NCBI GenBank assembly: GCA_905200545.1
Contig: CAJKKQ010000013.1
Coordinates: forward strand, 1-64,000
DNA: 64,000 nucleotides
Direction: 5' to 3'
Source: an uncultured Oscillibacter sp.
GTDB taxonomy: Bacteria; Bacillota; Clostridia; Oscillospirales; Oscillospiraceae
This document shows, in pieces, positions 1 to 7,906 of this stretch. Numbering within the stretch: the first letter of the stretch is position 1; every line of letters starts with the position of its first letter. The notes beneath the pieces were generated by a model. That model ran no database searches, was not told the DNA's origin, and was given only the letters and a program-made list of their open reading frames with translations. A program made the translations under genes and the position numbers.

Positions 1-2
1 AG

Positions 3-737
3 ATCACCCTCACGGAAGACGGCAGGCTGCTGCGAAAACGGGCGGAGGAAATCCTGGACCTGGTGGGCCGGACGGAAAAAGAAATTGCCCAGTCCGACGA
101 ACCTGTCAGCGGGGATCTCTATATCGGCACCGGTGAGACCGACGGGGTACGGCAGATCGCCAGAACCGCTCACCGGATCCAGGCAAGCTATCCGGGCATC
201 CGCTTCCATATCGTCAGCGGTGACGCTGTGGACGTGTGCGAGCGTCTGGACAAGGGGCTGCTGGACTTTGGGATCCTTTTGGGCGACATAGATAAAGCAA
301 AGTACCACTACATGGAGCTGCCCATGAAAGATACCTGGGGCATATTGATGCAGCGCAGCAGTCCCCTGGCGGAAAAGGACACTGTTTCTCCCCGGGATCT
401 GTGGGACAAACCGTTAATTTTCTCCCGCCAGGTAGACAGCAAAGGCGGGTTGTACCGCTGGCTCAGGAAAGAACCCTCAGAGCTTCACACCGTGGCCACT
501 TACAACCTGATTTACAACGCATCGCTGATGGTGGATGAGGGGATGGGCTATGCCTTTACTCTGGACAAGCTGGTAAACACCACCGGCAGCGGCCTCTGCT
601 TCCGGCCTCTGAAGCCCAAACTGGAATTAGGCATGTACCTGGTATGGAAGAAATCCCAGATCTTTTCCCACGCTATGGAGCTGTTTCTGGAACAGCTCCA
701 GGAAAATCTGTCTGCTTCTGGCGAGGAAGAGGAATGA
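3..737 (+). CDS. LysR-family transcriptional regulator, 5' truncated by window edge
   Basis: The reading frame is open from base 3 and continues a protein that begins before the window. The visible 244 residues hold the linker helix (LTEDGRLLRKRAEEILDL) and the whole periplasmic-binding-protein-like effector domain, starting near LYIGTGETDGVRQIA and including the typical AHRIQASYPGIRFHI and LDFGIL segments. The DNA-binding winged helix lies upstream and is not seen. A GTG at 63 is only an internal codon. The glycosylase gene follows 27 bases later on the same strand with its own ribosome binding site (GAAAGGAG). The ligand and target genes cannot be told from this sequence. Confidence 0.9.
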   Translation: MTLTEDGRLLRKRAEEILDLVGRTEKEIAQSDEPVSGDLYIGTGETDGVRQIARTAHRIQASYPGIRFHIVSGDAVDVCERLDKGLLDFGILLGDIDKAKYHYMELPMKDTWGILMQRSSPLAEKDTVSPRDLWDKPLIFSRQVDSKGGLYRWLRKEPSELHTVATYNLIYNASLMVDEGMGYAFTLDKLVNTTGSGLCFRPLKPKLELGMYLVWKKSQIFSHAMELFLEQLQENLSASGEEEE

Positions 738-764
738 CCCCATCACGCCCGAAAGGAGAATCCC

Positions 765-1586
765 ATGGAAGTCCGCATCCCCGATTTATTTGACCTGCAG
801 AAAATCACCGACAGCGGCCAGTGTTTTCGGGTCACCCCGCTGCCGGGAGGCACTTACCGCTTCCTCACCGGGTGTGAGGTTCTGTACATCCGCAAAATGT
901 CAGAGGAAACCTACCAAGTAAGCTGCGATCCGGATACCTGGGAGAGCATCTGGAAGCCCTATTTCGATTTGAGCCGGAACTACCGGGACATCCGCAAGGC
1001 CGTTCCGGCGGAGGACACCTTCCTGGATCAGGCTGCCCAGGCCGGCGCAGGCATCCGGATCCTGCGTCAGGATCCCTGGGAGATGCTGGTTACTTTCATC
1101 ATCTCCCAGCGCAAAAGCATCCCGGCCATCCGCTCTGTGGTGGAGGCACTGAGCCGGCGGTACGGCACCAAAATCCAGGCCCCTACGGAAACACTTTACA
1201 CCTTTCCCACGGCTTTGCAGATGAAGGATGCGTGCCCGGAAGATTTCATTGCCTGCAAAGCCGGATACCGGGCGCCCTATCTCTGCGACGCGGTGGAGCA
1301 GGTGCTCTCCGGCCGACTGGATCTCACCGGAATCGCCGCCCTTCCCGACGCGGAGCTGATCGCCGCCCTGGAAGCGGTGAGGGGTGTGGGGGTAAAAGTG
1401 GCCAACTGCGTGGCGCTGTTCGCCTATGGCCGGACAGCCTGCGCCCCAGTGGATACCTGGATCAAAAAGGTCATCCAAAAAGAGTATCAGGGGCAAAATC
1501 CCTTTGCCCGGTACGGCAATGCCGCCGGGATCATGCAGCAGTATTTCTTCTACTACGCCCAAAGTCACAAAGCAGAGACGGCGTAA
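765..1586 (+). CDS. 8-oxoguanine-type DNA glycosylase/AP lyase (OGG1 family)
   Basis: A 273-residue HhH-GPD base-excision enzyme that would remove oxidised purines such as 8-oxoguanine. The N-terminal OGG_N-like domain begins with DLFDLQKITDSGQCFR. The helix-hairpin-helix is VRGVGVKVANC, with the family's catalytic lysine at about K211, and the PVDTW motif gives the catalytic aspartate at about D230. The FIISQRKSIPAI helix matches the OGG/AlkA core. Both catalytic residues of a bifunctional glycosylase are present. Start ATG is preceded by GAAAGGAGAATCCC. A strong convergent terminator follows. Some databases label such proteins AlkA-like; the OGG-type N-domain favours OGG. Confidence 0.85.
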   Translation: MEVRIPDLFDLQKITDSGQCFRVTPLPGGTYRFLTGCEVLYIRKMSEETYQVSCDPDTWESIWKPYFDLSRNYRDIRKAVPAEDTFLDQAAQAGAGIRILRQDPWEMLVTFIISQRKSIPAIRSVVEALSRRYGTKIQAPTETLYTFPTALQMKDACPEDFIACKAGYRAPYLCDAVEQVLSGRLDLTGIAALPDAELIAALEAVRGVGVKVANCVALFAYGRTACAPVDTWIKKVIQKEYQGQNPFARYGNAAGIMQQYFFYYAQSHKAETA

Positions 1587-1604
1587 CGCTGTTTCAGAAC
1601 GTAA

Positions 1605-1639
1605 AAAAAGCCGGAGGCCATGCGTGGCCTCCGGCTTTT
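1605..1639. terminator. Bidirectional rho-independent terminator
   Basis: A near-perfect 15-bp stem (AAAGCCGGAGGCCA / TGGCCTCCGGCTTT) with a 4-base TGCG loop. It has A-rich sequence on one side and T-rich sequence on the other, and lies between the convergent glycosylase and ferredoxin genes. Confidence 0.9.
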
Positions 1640-1650
1640 CCAATTTTCCG

Positions 1651-2412
1651 TCAGATGTACAGCTCTCCGGCTTTCCGCTCCGAGCATACCTTTTTCAGCG
1701 CCACATCCACTGCCGCCAACATCACAGAGCTGACCTTCCGGGCCGACTGGGGGCAGATGGACACGCACCGCATACAGGAAATACACCGATCCTTGTCGGT
1801 GCGCTTGGGGTCACTGGGGTCAATGGCCTGCACAGGGCACTTCGCCGCGCATAATCCGCAGTTGGTACATTCCTTGGTGGGCTTGGGCACCATGCCGGAG
1901 CCGCCCGCCTTCTTATAGGGCCGGTTTCCGGGGATCTCGGGCTCCCCATCATCTCCGGCAGACAGTTTTTTCTGGATCTTGCCGGCAAATTCTTGCAGCT
2001 GTTTTGCATCCTCTGCGTCAGGCCGTCCGGCGGCGTAACGGTGGGCAATGGAGTGCTCCGCAATGGCCGCCGTGGCTGCGATGACCCGGAAGCCCGCCTG
2101 TTTTGCGGCGTCCTGCAGCTCCACCAGGGTGTCCTCATAGGCCCGGTTACCATACACGCACAGGAGCACCGCCCGGGCGCCGCCGCCGTTCATGGTAACA
2201 AGCCGCTCCACCGCCGTCCCCGGTACCCGGCCGCCGTAGGAGGGCACGGCGATGACCGCCACATCCTCCGGGGCAAGCACCACAGCGGAAAAGTCGGCGC
2301 CGCTGTCCGTCAGATCCACGGCAATAGGTTCGCCGTCCAACGCCCCAGTCAGCAGATCGGCAGCTTTTCGGGTACCTCCGGTAGGGCTAAAGGTTATTTC
2401 ATAGAGTTTCAT
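1651..2412 (-). CDS. EFR1-type flavodoxin/4Fe-4S ferredoxin fusion protein
   Basis: A 253-residue cytoplasmic redox protein. The N-terminal flavodoxin-like half starts MKLYEITFSPTGGTRKAA, where SPTGGT is the FMN phosphate loop. The C-terminal quarter has two bacterial ferredoxin motifs, CTNCGLCAAKCP and CISCMRCVSICP, each able to hold a [4Fe-4S] cluster. It would pass electrons between ferredoxin clusters and flavin; the partner is unknown. It lies 14 bases downstream of the oxidoreductase gene on the same strand and is probably co-transcribed. Start ATG follows AAGGAGGAACTGGAAA. Confidence 0.85.
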   Translation of the reverse strand: MKLYEITFSPTGGTRKAADLLTGALDGEPIAVDLTDSGADFSAVVLAPEDVAVIAVPSYGGRVPGTAVERLVTMNGGGARAVLLCVYGNRAYEDTLVELQDAAKQAGFRVIAATAAIAEHSIAHRYAAGRPDAEDAKQLQEFAGKIQKKLSAGDDGEPEIPGNRPYKKAGGSGMVPKPTKECTNCGLCAAKCPVQAIDPSDPKRTDKDRCISCMRCVSICPQSARKVSSVMLAAVDVALKKVCSERKAGELYI

Positions 2413-2426
2413 TTTCCAGTTCCTCC

Positions 2427-3431
2427 TTATGAAATTTGTAAGATCACTTTTCCGTCCGGATGCCCCTCTGCCACCAGTTGCAGGGCATCCCGGGCAGTCT
2501 CCAGAGTAAAAACATGTGGATCGATCCGGGGCGTGATGCCATTGTGCTCCACGATTTTGGTTATGGTCCGCAGCTGCGCCCCATCCTCCCGGACAAACAG
2601 GAACCGGTATTCCTTTCCCTGTTTCCTGGCAGCGCTGTCATACCTGGCCCCAGCCAGGGAAAACAGCAGTCTTTTCCAAGCCGGGAACTGCTTTTTTGCC
2701 GCAAAAGCCCTGTTGGGGCCCATTCGCAAACTTACCAGCCGCCCGCCCGGCTTCAAAACAGACAGTTCGTGATCCAGCTCTCCTGCTCCCAGAGTGTCGA
2801 TCACATAGTCCACCGGGGGGAGAACTTCCCAGTAATTTTCCTTCCGATAATTCAGATATTGATCCGCGCCCAGGGCAAGGAACCGCTCCTGCGCCCGGGC
2901 ATTTCCGGACACCGTCACATGGAGCCCCAGAGCCTTGGCCAGAGGAACCGCCATCTCTCCAAAGCTCCCGGAGCCGCCGGGAATGAGCACCGTCTCTCCT
3001 GCCTTTGCCTCCAGCTCCTCTGTGAGGCACTGCCAGGCAGTCAGCCCGGTAAGGGGGATGGCCGCCGCAGCGGCGAAGTCACAGCCGGCAGGCATCTTGG
3101 CCAGGGTACTCTGAGGAACAGACACGTACTCCGCAAAGCCCCCCAGCGTCCTCACTGGCAGGCGGGCATAGACAGCCTCCCCCACCTGAAACTCCGTGAC
3201 AGACGCTCCCACCTGTTCCACAACGCCGGAACACTCGTTTCCCAGGGTCAGAGGCATGGAATAGTCCTGGATCAACCTCACACTTCCAGTGGCAATCAGC
3301 AGCTCCACCGGATTGACCGCCGCCGCCTTCACCCGTACCAAAACTTCTGTGTCACCGATCTTGGGAATTGGAATCTCCCGCAGCACGGGATCAATGTTCT
3401 TGGAATAGCGCTGTATTTGTACTGCCTTCAT
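2427..3431 (-). CDS. NADPH:quinone oxidoreductase-like MDR family protein
   Basis: About 334 residues of the medium-chain dehydrogenase/reductase superfamily. The N-terminal GroES-like domain has the family GNECSGVVEQVG segment, followed by a Rossmann domain with the nucleotide loop PGGSGSFGEMA. The zinc-ligand pattern of true alcohol dehydrogenases is not evident, which points to quinone or enal reduction. An upstream in-frame ATG at 3443 is possible, but GAGG six bases before MKAVQIQRY favours 3431. It is divergent from the Rrf2 regulator gene across a 194-bp region, so regulation by that protein is plausible but inferred. Substrate unknown. Confidence 0.85.
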   Translation of the reverse strand: MKAVQIQRYSKNIDPVLREIPIPKIGDTEVLVRVKAAAVNPVELLIATGSVRLIQDYSMPLTLGNECSGVVEQVGASVTEFQVGEAVYARLPVRTLGGFAEYVSVPQSTLAKMPAGCDFAAAAAIPLTGLTAWQCLTEELEAKAGETVLIPGGSGSFGEMAVPLAKALGLHVTVSGNARAQERFLALGADQYLNYRKENYWEVLPPVDYVIDTLGAGELDHELSVLKPGGRLVSLRMGPNRAFAAKKQFPAWKRLLFSLAGARYDSAARKQGKEYRFLFVREDGAQLRTITKIVEHNGITPRIDPHVFTLETARDALQLVAEGHPDGKVILQIS

Positions 3432-3564
3432 GCCGGACCTCATTTCCTGTCGCTTCTTTTCCCGCCGGGCAATTTGGAATCATGCTTGTTTTTTGGCGGA
3501 AACCGTTATACAATATCGTTGTAAATCTTCATATTACATGTGTTAACAGTTTACCACCAGCATG

Positions 3565-3593
3565 TTGTAATGTCAACAGTTACATCATATAAC
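3565..3593 (+). promoter_or_regulatory. Sigma-A promoter for the Rrf2 gene, with TGTTAAC-like repeats
   Basis: TTGTAA (3565-3570), a 17-base spacer and TATAAC (3588-3593) lie 32 bases upstream of the Rrf2 start. The surrounding divergent region repeats related motifs (TGTTAACAG at 3541, TGTCAACAG at 3571), plausible binding sites for the Rrf2 protein itself. The operator assignment is inferred. Confidence 0.6.
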
Positions 3594-3625
3594 CGTACCC
3601 CATAGAATGGAAAGGATGTGTAACC

Positions 3626-4078
3626 ATGCAGTTGAGTATGAAATGTTCTGTGGCTATCCACTGCCTGATTTTCATTCACGAAGCCCGGGGCGTGGCCAAA
3701 GTGACCAGCACCCTCCTCTCCCAATCTACCGGGGTCAATCCGGTGGTAATCCGGAACATCCTCAGCGCATTGAAAAAGGCCGGGCTGATCTCTGTGACCC
3801 GAGGAACCGGTGGAGCGGAGCTGTGCCGGGAACCGGAGCAGATCACGTTGTATCAGGTCTACAGTGCTCTGGAGCCGCAGGGCCTCACCTCCCTCATCGG
3901 CATCCATCCCTGCGGCCAGCGACCCTGTCCTGTGGCCCGGAACATCCAAAAGGTGCTCTCTGGCCCCTACCACCAGATCGAAGACTCCATTCGGGAGACG
4001 ATGGAGGGCATCACGCTGGCCTCTATGCTGGAGGATTTTCACCGGTATTTGGCGGAAGACGCACCACAGAAAGGATAA
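3626..4078 (+). CDS. Rrf2-family transcriptional regulator
   Basis: A 150-residue winged-helix regulator. It begins MQLSMKCSVAIHCLIFIHEA, followed by the recognition region STGVNPVVIRNILSALKKAGLI and the wing VTRGTGGAELCREPEQITLYQVY, in the order of Rrf2 proteins. Cysteines occur in HPCGQRPCPVA, but the three-cysteine Fe-S pattern of IscR/NsrR is incomplete, so it is closer to the YwnA-like cluster-free subgroup. RBS AAAGGATG precedes the ATG. It is divergent from the quinone-reductase-like gene, a common arrangement for a redox- or electrophile-sensing regulator and its target; that role is inferred. Confidence 0.88.
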   Translation: MQLSMKCSVAIHCLIFIHEARGVAKVTSTLLSQSTGVNPVVIRNILSALKKAGLISVTRGTGGAELCREPEQITLYQVYSALEPQGLTSLIGIHPCGQRPCPVARNIQKVLSGPYHQIEDSIRETMEGITLASMLEDFHRYLAEDAPQKG

Positions 4079-4079
4079 G

Positions 4080-4114
4080 AAAAGAGGATGGCGCAGACCG
4101 CGCCATCCTCTTTT
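4080..4114 (+). terminator. Rho-independent terminator after the Rrf2 gene
   Basis: Stem AAAAGAGGATGGCGC / GCGCCATCCTCTTTT around a 5-base loop, with a T-run. It starts two bases after the Rrf2 stop codon. Confidence 0.9.
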
Positions 4115-4369
4115 CTATTCACGGCGAATGATAGAAAACAGGCATGGCTCACGCCCAGCAGGATATGTCCGGCCCCGGCCATGCCGGAGACGGCCGCACT
4201 CATGCCGGAGGAACGCATGGTTCCCGGCATCCGGACCGTTTTTCCCCCGCCACCAGCGTCACAGCAGTCAATTCAGCATGATATACTTAGAGGGCCTGCA
4301 CCTGTCCGGTCTTGGGACCGAGAAAGGGAAAATTCTTCTCCGGCACAGGCACCACCAGAAAAAACGCCT
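4115..4369. other. Intergenic stretch with no convincing gene
   Basis: 255 bases between the Rrf2 terminator and the end of the membrane-protein gene. A 63-codon minus-strand frame (4039-4230) and a short frame downstream of the membrane protein (MQLKAFFLVVPVP...) are open, but neither has recognisable homology. The minus-strand one runs through the terminator hairpin. A degraded gene is possible; nothing firm is visible. Confidence 0.4.
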
Positions 4370-5035
4370 TCAGCTGCATTCCCGCTTCATGGCAAAATAT
4401 CCGATGAGAACCGTCCACACATAGGCGCAGGTCTTGGGGATCATCAGCATGCCGATCATGGGCATCACATCCGCCCACAGCACCACCGGGATATAAAAGC
4501 CAAAGCTCAGCACGATGGTCAGCCACATCCACCGGAACGCCCGGTCACCCTGCTCTTTGGCGCTGCGGTAAAACAGCACAATCACCACTAGCCCCAGCAA
4601 GGCGAAGGGAATGTTGCGGTAGATCCCCCAGGAGAGGGGCGCATCGGCACTGAACCACTGATTCTGGGGCATCATGCACAGCAGGATGCGCAGTCCGGCC
4701 AGAACATACACGGCGATGGTCAGACCGCTCTGCCCCTTGACGCGATACCGCTGCCGCCAGACATAGTAGAGCAGCACATAAAAAATGGTCATGGTAACGG
4801 AGGTGATCCACTTTCCCACCCCCAGAAGGGCGGTGTAGTTTTCAAGGCCCGTGGTACAAAGAGCATATGCCCGGGGGATCAGATGGAAGGCGTCTCCCGC
4901 TCCCAGTACCACCGCCATGACGCCGAAAAGGCGGAATTGGCTGCTGCCCTTGCTGCCCCGGATCATCAGGATCCCGATGGTGATGACCGAAATCAGATAG
5001 ACCGCATCAAACAGGGTCTCCATGATTGCCTGCAT
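4370..5035 (-). CDS. Polytopic membrane protein of unknown function
   Basis: 221 residues with about seven hydrophobic helices (for example LFDAVYLISVITIGILMI, WITSVTMTIFYVLLYYVW and GLTIAVYVLAGLRILL), so an integral inner-membrane protein. Basic residues in loops (RQRYRVKG, RSAKEQGDRAFRW) suggest cytoplasmic sides. I do not recognise a named family. RBS AAAGGAGAAAAACT precedes the ATG. The TetR gene lies 53 bases upstream on the same strand, so the pair is probably one operon and this protein a likely TetR-controlled function. Confidence 0.75.
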   Translation of the reverse strand: MQAIMETLFDAVYLISVITIGILMIRGSKGSSQFRLFGVMAVVLGAGDAFHLIPRAYALCTTGLENYTALLGVGKWITSVTMTIFYVLLYYVWRQRYRVKGQSGLTIAVYVLAGLRILLCMMPQNQWFSADAPLSWGIYRNIPFALLGLVVIVLFYRSAKEQGDRAFRWMWLTIVLSFGFYIPVVLWADVMPMIGMLMIPKTCAYVWTVLIGYFAMKRECS

Positions 5036-5088
5036 AGTTTTTCTCCTTTGTCCTTAACGTGATATTTCATATTCGTCTTCGCGGAAAT

Positions 5089-5646
5089 TCAATACAGCGT
5101 CCTGCGGACGATCTCCAGCGCGGCGGAAGGGTCGTAATCCTGCCGCAAAAAAGCGGACAGCATCAAGGAAAACAGGACGTCCGCAAATTTCTCCGCTGTA
5201 AATTCCCCGGTAAAGGCACCAGGGCGAATTTGACTGTCCCGATTCAAAACGGCGCACAGCTCCTCCAGAATGTGCTGCCAGGTCTGCTGCATCTTTTGCC
5301 GCCCGCCTGACTTGTCCTCCCCCAGGAAAGCTAAAGCGTGCAGTGTAAAAAAGCCGGGATAGTTTCTGCAGCCGTACTTCATCCGCTCATACATCCAGGT
5401 GACACAGGCCAGGGTATCCTGAAACACGGCTCCATCCTCCGGCCGACGGAAGATCTCGCACCAGATGCTTTCCACCACCGCGCTTATCAGCGCCGACTTG
5501 GAGTCAAAATAATTGTAGATAGACCCTACCGACACGCCGCAGGCCGCCGCCACCGAGCGAATACTGATCGCAGTCCAGCCCTGCTGCTGAATCAGCTCCC
5601 GGCTGGTTTTCAAAATTTCCTCTTTCGACGTCACAACGAGGTTCAT
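5089..5646 (-). CDS. TetR/AcrR-family transcriptional regulator
   Basis: 185 residues. The N-terminal helix-turn-helix is classic TetR: SKEEILKTSRELIQQQGW, then SIRSVAAACGVSVGSIYNYFDSK at about residues 27-49. The variable C-terminal domain would bind an unknown ligand. GGAGGCGGTTGA precedes the ATG. A consensus promoter overlapping a palindrome sits directly upstream, so it is probably self-repressed. The membrane-protein gene downstream is the likely regulated partner. Confidence 0.92.
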   Translation of the reverse strand: MNLVVTSKEEILKTSRELIQQQGWTAISIRSVAAACGVSVGSIYNYFDSKSALISAVVESIWCEIFRRPEDGAVFQDTLACVTWMYERMKYGCRNYPGFFTLHALAFLGEDKSGGRQKMQQTWQHILEELCAVLNRDSQIRPGAFTGEFTAEKFADVLFSLMLSAFLRQDYDPSAALEIVRRTLY

Positions 5647-5662
5647 TCAACCGCCTCCAACT

Positions 5663-5702
5663 TGAACATTGTTCATTATAGCGTTTTTACCTTTCTTGTC
5701 AA
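5663..5702 (-). promoter_or_regulatory. TetR promoter and operator
   Basis: On the minus strand: TTGACA (5697-5702), a 16-base spacer and TATAAT (5675-5680), an almost ideal sigma-A promoter. It is followed at once by the palindrome TGAACAATGTTCA (5663-5675), which covers the expected transcription start. The position is that of a repressor site; binding by the TetR protein is inferred. Confidence 0.75.
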
Positions 5703-5828
5703 GGCTTATGATTCCGGCTCTCCTTCCCTGCGTCTTCGGGGATCATGGGATCCCGTGTGATTTCATCACAGAACCCCCCTTCACTTTTGGATATACTAAG
5801 GCCAAACAAAAGAAAGGAGCTGACCAAC

Positions 5829-6152
5829 ATGGCGGCTATCAATATCAACAAAGAACAATTCCAGCAAATGGTGAGCGGGGACAAGCCTCTCCTGGTGGAT
5901 TACTGGGCTCCCTGGTGCGGCTACTGCCGCCGGATCGGGCCTGTTTACGAGAAGATCGCCGAGGAATACGGCGACCGCATGGAAGTGGCCAAGATCAACA
6001 TTGACGAGGAGGGCCAGCTGGCCGAAGCGGAGCGGGTGGACGTGATCCCCACGTTGATCCTGTACAAGAACGGAAAGGCTGTGGACTCCGTGGTGAACCC
6101 CGGCTCCAAGGCAGCCATCGACCAATTCATCCAGGAAGCTCTGGCAAAGTAA
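5829..6152 (+). CDS. trxA: Thioredoxin
   Basis: 107 residues, the usual thioredoxin length, with a complete fold (LLVDYWAPWCGYCRRIGP, VAKINIDEEG, VIPTLILYKNGK with the cis-proline). The active site is WCGYC rather than the canonical WCGPC, which should change redox potential or partner choice. The frame is open upstream to 5745, but AAAGAAAGGAGCTGACCAAC directly before this ATG fixes the start. Thioredoxin reductase follows 13 bases later, so the two form a cognate pair. Its likely job is reducing disulfides in peroxidases, arsenate reductase or other enzymes. Confidence 0.93.
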   Translation: MAAININKEQFQQMVSGDKPLLVDYWAPWCGYCRRIGPVYEKIAEEYGDRMEVAKINIDEEGQLAEAERVDVIPTLILYKNGKAVDSVVNPGSKAAIDQFIQEALAK

Positions 6153-6165
6153 GGAGGCGGAATCC

Positions 6166-7095
6166 ATGAGCGGGATCCATGTTTACGATCTGATCGTGGT
6201 GGGCGGCGGCCCCGGCGGCTACACTGCGGCCCTCTACGCAGCCCGGGCGGGGCTGGACACTCTGGTGCTGGAGAAGCTCTCGGCCGGCGGGCAGATGGCC
6301 CTGACGGAGGAGATCGACAACTATCCCGGTTTTGAGGATGGAATCGACGGCTTCACCCTGGCGGAGAAGATGCAGCGGCAGGCGGAGCGTTTCGGCGCCA
6401 AAAGCGCGTATGCCCAGGTGGAGCGCATGGATCTCGCCGCCTCTCCCAAGGTTCTGGAGACCAGTGAGGGCACCTTCTACAGCAGAGCCGTGGTGCTGGC
6501 CACCGGCGCCAATCCCAGAGCGCTGGGCCTCCCTGACGAGGCTGCTCTCACCGGCCGGGGTGTGGCCTACTGCGCTGCCTGCGACGGGATGCGCTACAAG
6601 GGCAAGACGGTGGTAGTCGTGGGAGGCGGCAACTCCGCCGCCGCAGACGCCATGCTCCTCAGCCGCATTGCCAAAAAGGTGATTCTGGTTCACCGGCGGG
6701 ATACCCTGCGGGCCACCAGGGTCTACCATGCGCCGCTGATGCAGGCGGAAAACATCGAGTTTTGCTGGAACAGCACCGTCACGGAGTTGCTCCACGCGGA
6801 TAACCTCACCGGCGTAAAGCTGAAGGATGTAAACACCGGACAGGAGACCGTCATCCCCTGCGACGGCGTGTTCATCAGTGTGGGCAGAAAGCCCGCTACC
6901 GAGCTGGTAGCAGGCCAGCTGGAACTGGATCGAAGCGGCTACATCATCGCAGACGAGACCACGAAAACCAGTCTCCCCGGCGTCTATGCCGTGGGCGACG
7001 TGCGGACGAAACCCCTGCGCCAGGTGGTGACGGCGGTAGCCGACGGAGCCACGGCGGTCCACATGGCAGAAGCGTATTTGGCGGGAGGCGAATGA
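6166..7095 (+). CDS. trxB: Thioredoxin-disulfide reductase
   Basis: 309-residue low-molecular-weight flavoprotein. The N-terminal FAD motif is VVGGGPGGYTAALYAARAG. The redox-active CAAC (in AYCAACDG) is in the NADPH domain, the second dinucleotide motif is VVVGGGNSAAADA, and HRRDTLRA is the NADPH 2'-phosphate-binding motif. A C-terminal GVYAVGDVR FAD segment is present. It would use NADPH to reduce the adjacent thioredoxin. RBS AAGGAGGCGGAATCC. Next gene starts one base after its stop. Confidence 0.94.
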   Translation: MSGIHVYDLIVVGGGPGGYTAALYAARAGLDTLVLEKLSAGGQMALTEEIDNYPGFEDGIDGFTLAEKMQRQAERFGAKSAYAQVERMDLAASPKVLETSEGTFYSRAVVLATGANPRALGLPDEAALTGRGVAYCAACDGMRYKGKTVVVVGGGNSAAADAMLLSRIAKKVILVHRRDTLRATRVYHAPLMQAENIEFCWNSTVTELLHADNLTGVKLKDVNTGQETVIPCDGVFISVGRKPATELVAGQLELDRSGYIIADETTKTSLPGVYAVGDVRTKPLRQVVTAVADGATAVHMAEAYLAGGE

Positions 7096-7096
7096 G

Positions 7097-7312
7097 ATGA
7101 AGGAACGCATGAAAAAATGGCTGCGCCCGGCCCTGTTTATCCTGGGCGGCGGGCTGGTGGGTCTGGGGTATTACTATCTGGTGGGCTGCTCCACCGGAAC
7201 CTGTGTGATCACCTCCAGCCCCCTCACCTCCATGGCGTACATGGCCCTGGTAGGCTGGCTGCTCTCCGGCGTATTCGGATCCAGCTGCTGTGGGGGAAGC
7301 TGTAAGAGATAA
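7097..7312 (+). CDS. DUF6132-like small membrane protein with Cys-rich tail
   Basis: 71 residues with two hydrophobic helices (ALFILGGGLVGLGYYYLVG and MAYMALVGWLLSGVFG). The first is followed by the conserved GCSTGTCVITSSP motif, as in DUF6132 proteins. The tail SSCCGGSCKR adds three cysteines. It is translationally linked to trxB (1-base gap), so it probably belongs to the same thiol-redox operon; a membrane thiol-relay or sulfur role is only a guess. Confidence 0.8.
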   Translation: MKERMKKWLRPALFILGGGLVGLGYYYLVGCSTGTCVITSSPLTSMAYMALVGWLLSGVFGSSCCGGSCKR

Positions 7313-7326
7313 GGGATTGAATCAGT

Positions 7327-7365
7327 AAAAAGAAGCCGCAAGCCAAGTGCTTGCGGCTTCTTTTT
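7327..7365 (+). terminator. Rho-independent terminator of the trxA-trxB operon
   Basis: A 17-bp perfect stem (AAAAAGAAGCCGCAAGC / GCTTGCGGCTTCTTTTT) with a 5-base loop, ending in five T. Confidence 0.93.
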
Positions 7366-7448
7366 CACGTTCTTCCGTTCCCCCGGGACAGCTTGACGCT
7401 GCAGGGCTTCAAGGTATAAAATGGAGAAAAACCAAGGAGGGATTCCCC

Positions 7449-7841
7449 ATGGAAGAAGTCTACAAATTCTTGAAAACCTGCGGCACCTATTACCTGGCCA
7501 CCATGGACGCAGATCAGCCCCGGGTGCGCCCCTTCGGCACCATCGATCTTTATAACGGGCAGCTTACCATTCAAACCGGCCGGAAGAAAGATGTTGCCAA
7601 GCAGATGCTGGCAAATCCCAAAGTGGAAATCTGCGCCTTTGACGGCAGTCACTGGCTGCGGGTAGCGGCCAAAGCCGTAGAGGTCTCTGAGGTCGCCGCC
7701 CAGGAACATATGCTGGATGCGTACCCTGATCTCCGGGCCGCCTATACACCCGGTGACGGCAACACTACAGTATTTGCCCTGACAGAGGCCACCGCTACTT
7801 TCTCCTCCTTCACCGAGCCCAGCCGCACGGTCACCTTCTGA
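7449..7841 (+). CDS. Pyridoxamine 5'-phosphate oxidase-fold flavoprotein
   Basis: 130 residues of the FMN-binding split-barrel (PNPOx/NimA-like) superfamily: CGTYYLATMDADQPRVRPFG, LTIQTGRKKDVAKQMLANPKVEIC, and SHWLRVAAKAVEV. Probably a small FMN or F420-like reductase; the substrate is unknown. The open frame extends upstream to 7347, through the preceding terminator region, so the ATG at 7449 with CCAAGGAGGGATTCCCC before it is the right start. It is monocistronic between two terminators. Confidence 0.85.
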   Translation: MEEVYKFLKTCGTYYLATMDADQPRVRPFGTIDLYNGQLTIQTGRKKDVAKQMLANPKVEICAFDGSHWLRVAAKAVEVSEVAAQEHMLDAYPDLRAAYTPGDGNTTVFALTEATATFSSFTEPSRTVTF

Positions 7842-7850
7842 ATTTTCTAT

Positions 7851-7896
7851 AAAGCCACCCAGAGATTCTGGATTGTCAGAATCTCTGGGTGACTTT
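7851..7896. terminator. Terminator between convergent genes
   Basis: A 20-bp stem with one mismatch (AAAGCCACCCAGAGATTCTG / CAGAATCTCTGGGTGACTTT) around a 6-base loop. It lies between the PNPOx-like gene and the end of the minus-strand operon. Confidence 0.88.
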
Positions 7897-7906
7897 CACT
7901 TCAGGC

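Noticed and set aside
4039..4230. A 63-codon minus-strand frame downstream of the small membrane protein
   Set aside because: Passes through the Rrf2 terminator and has no known homologue; recorded only as part of the intergenic stretch.
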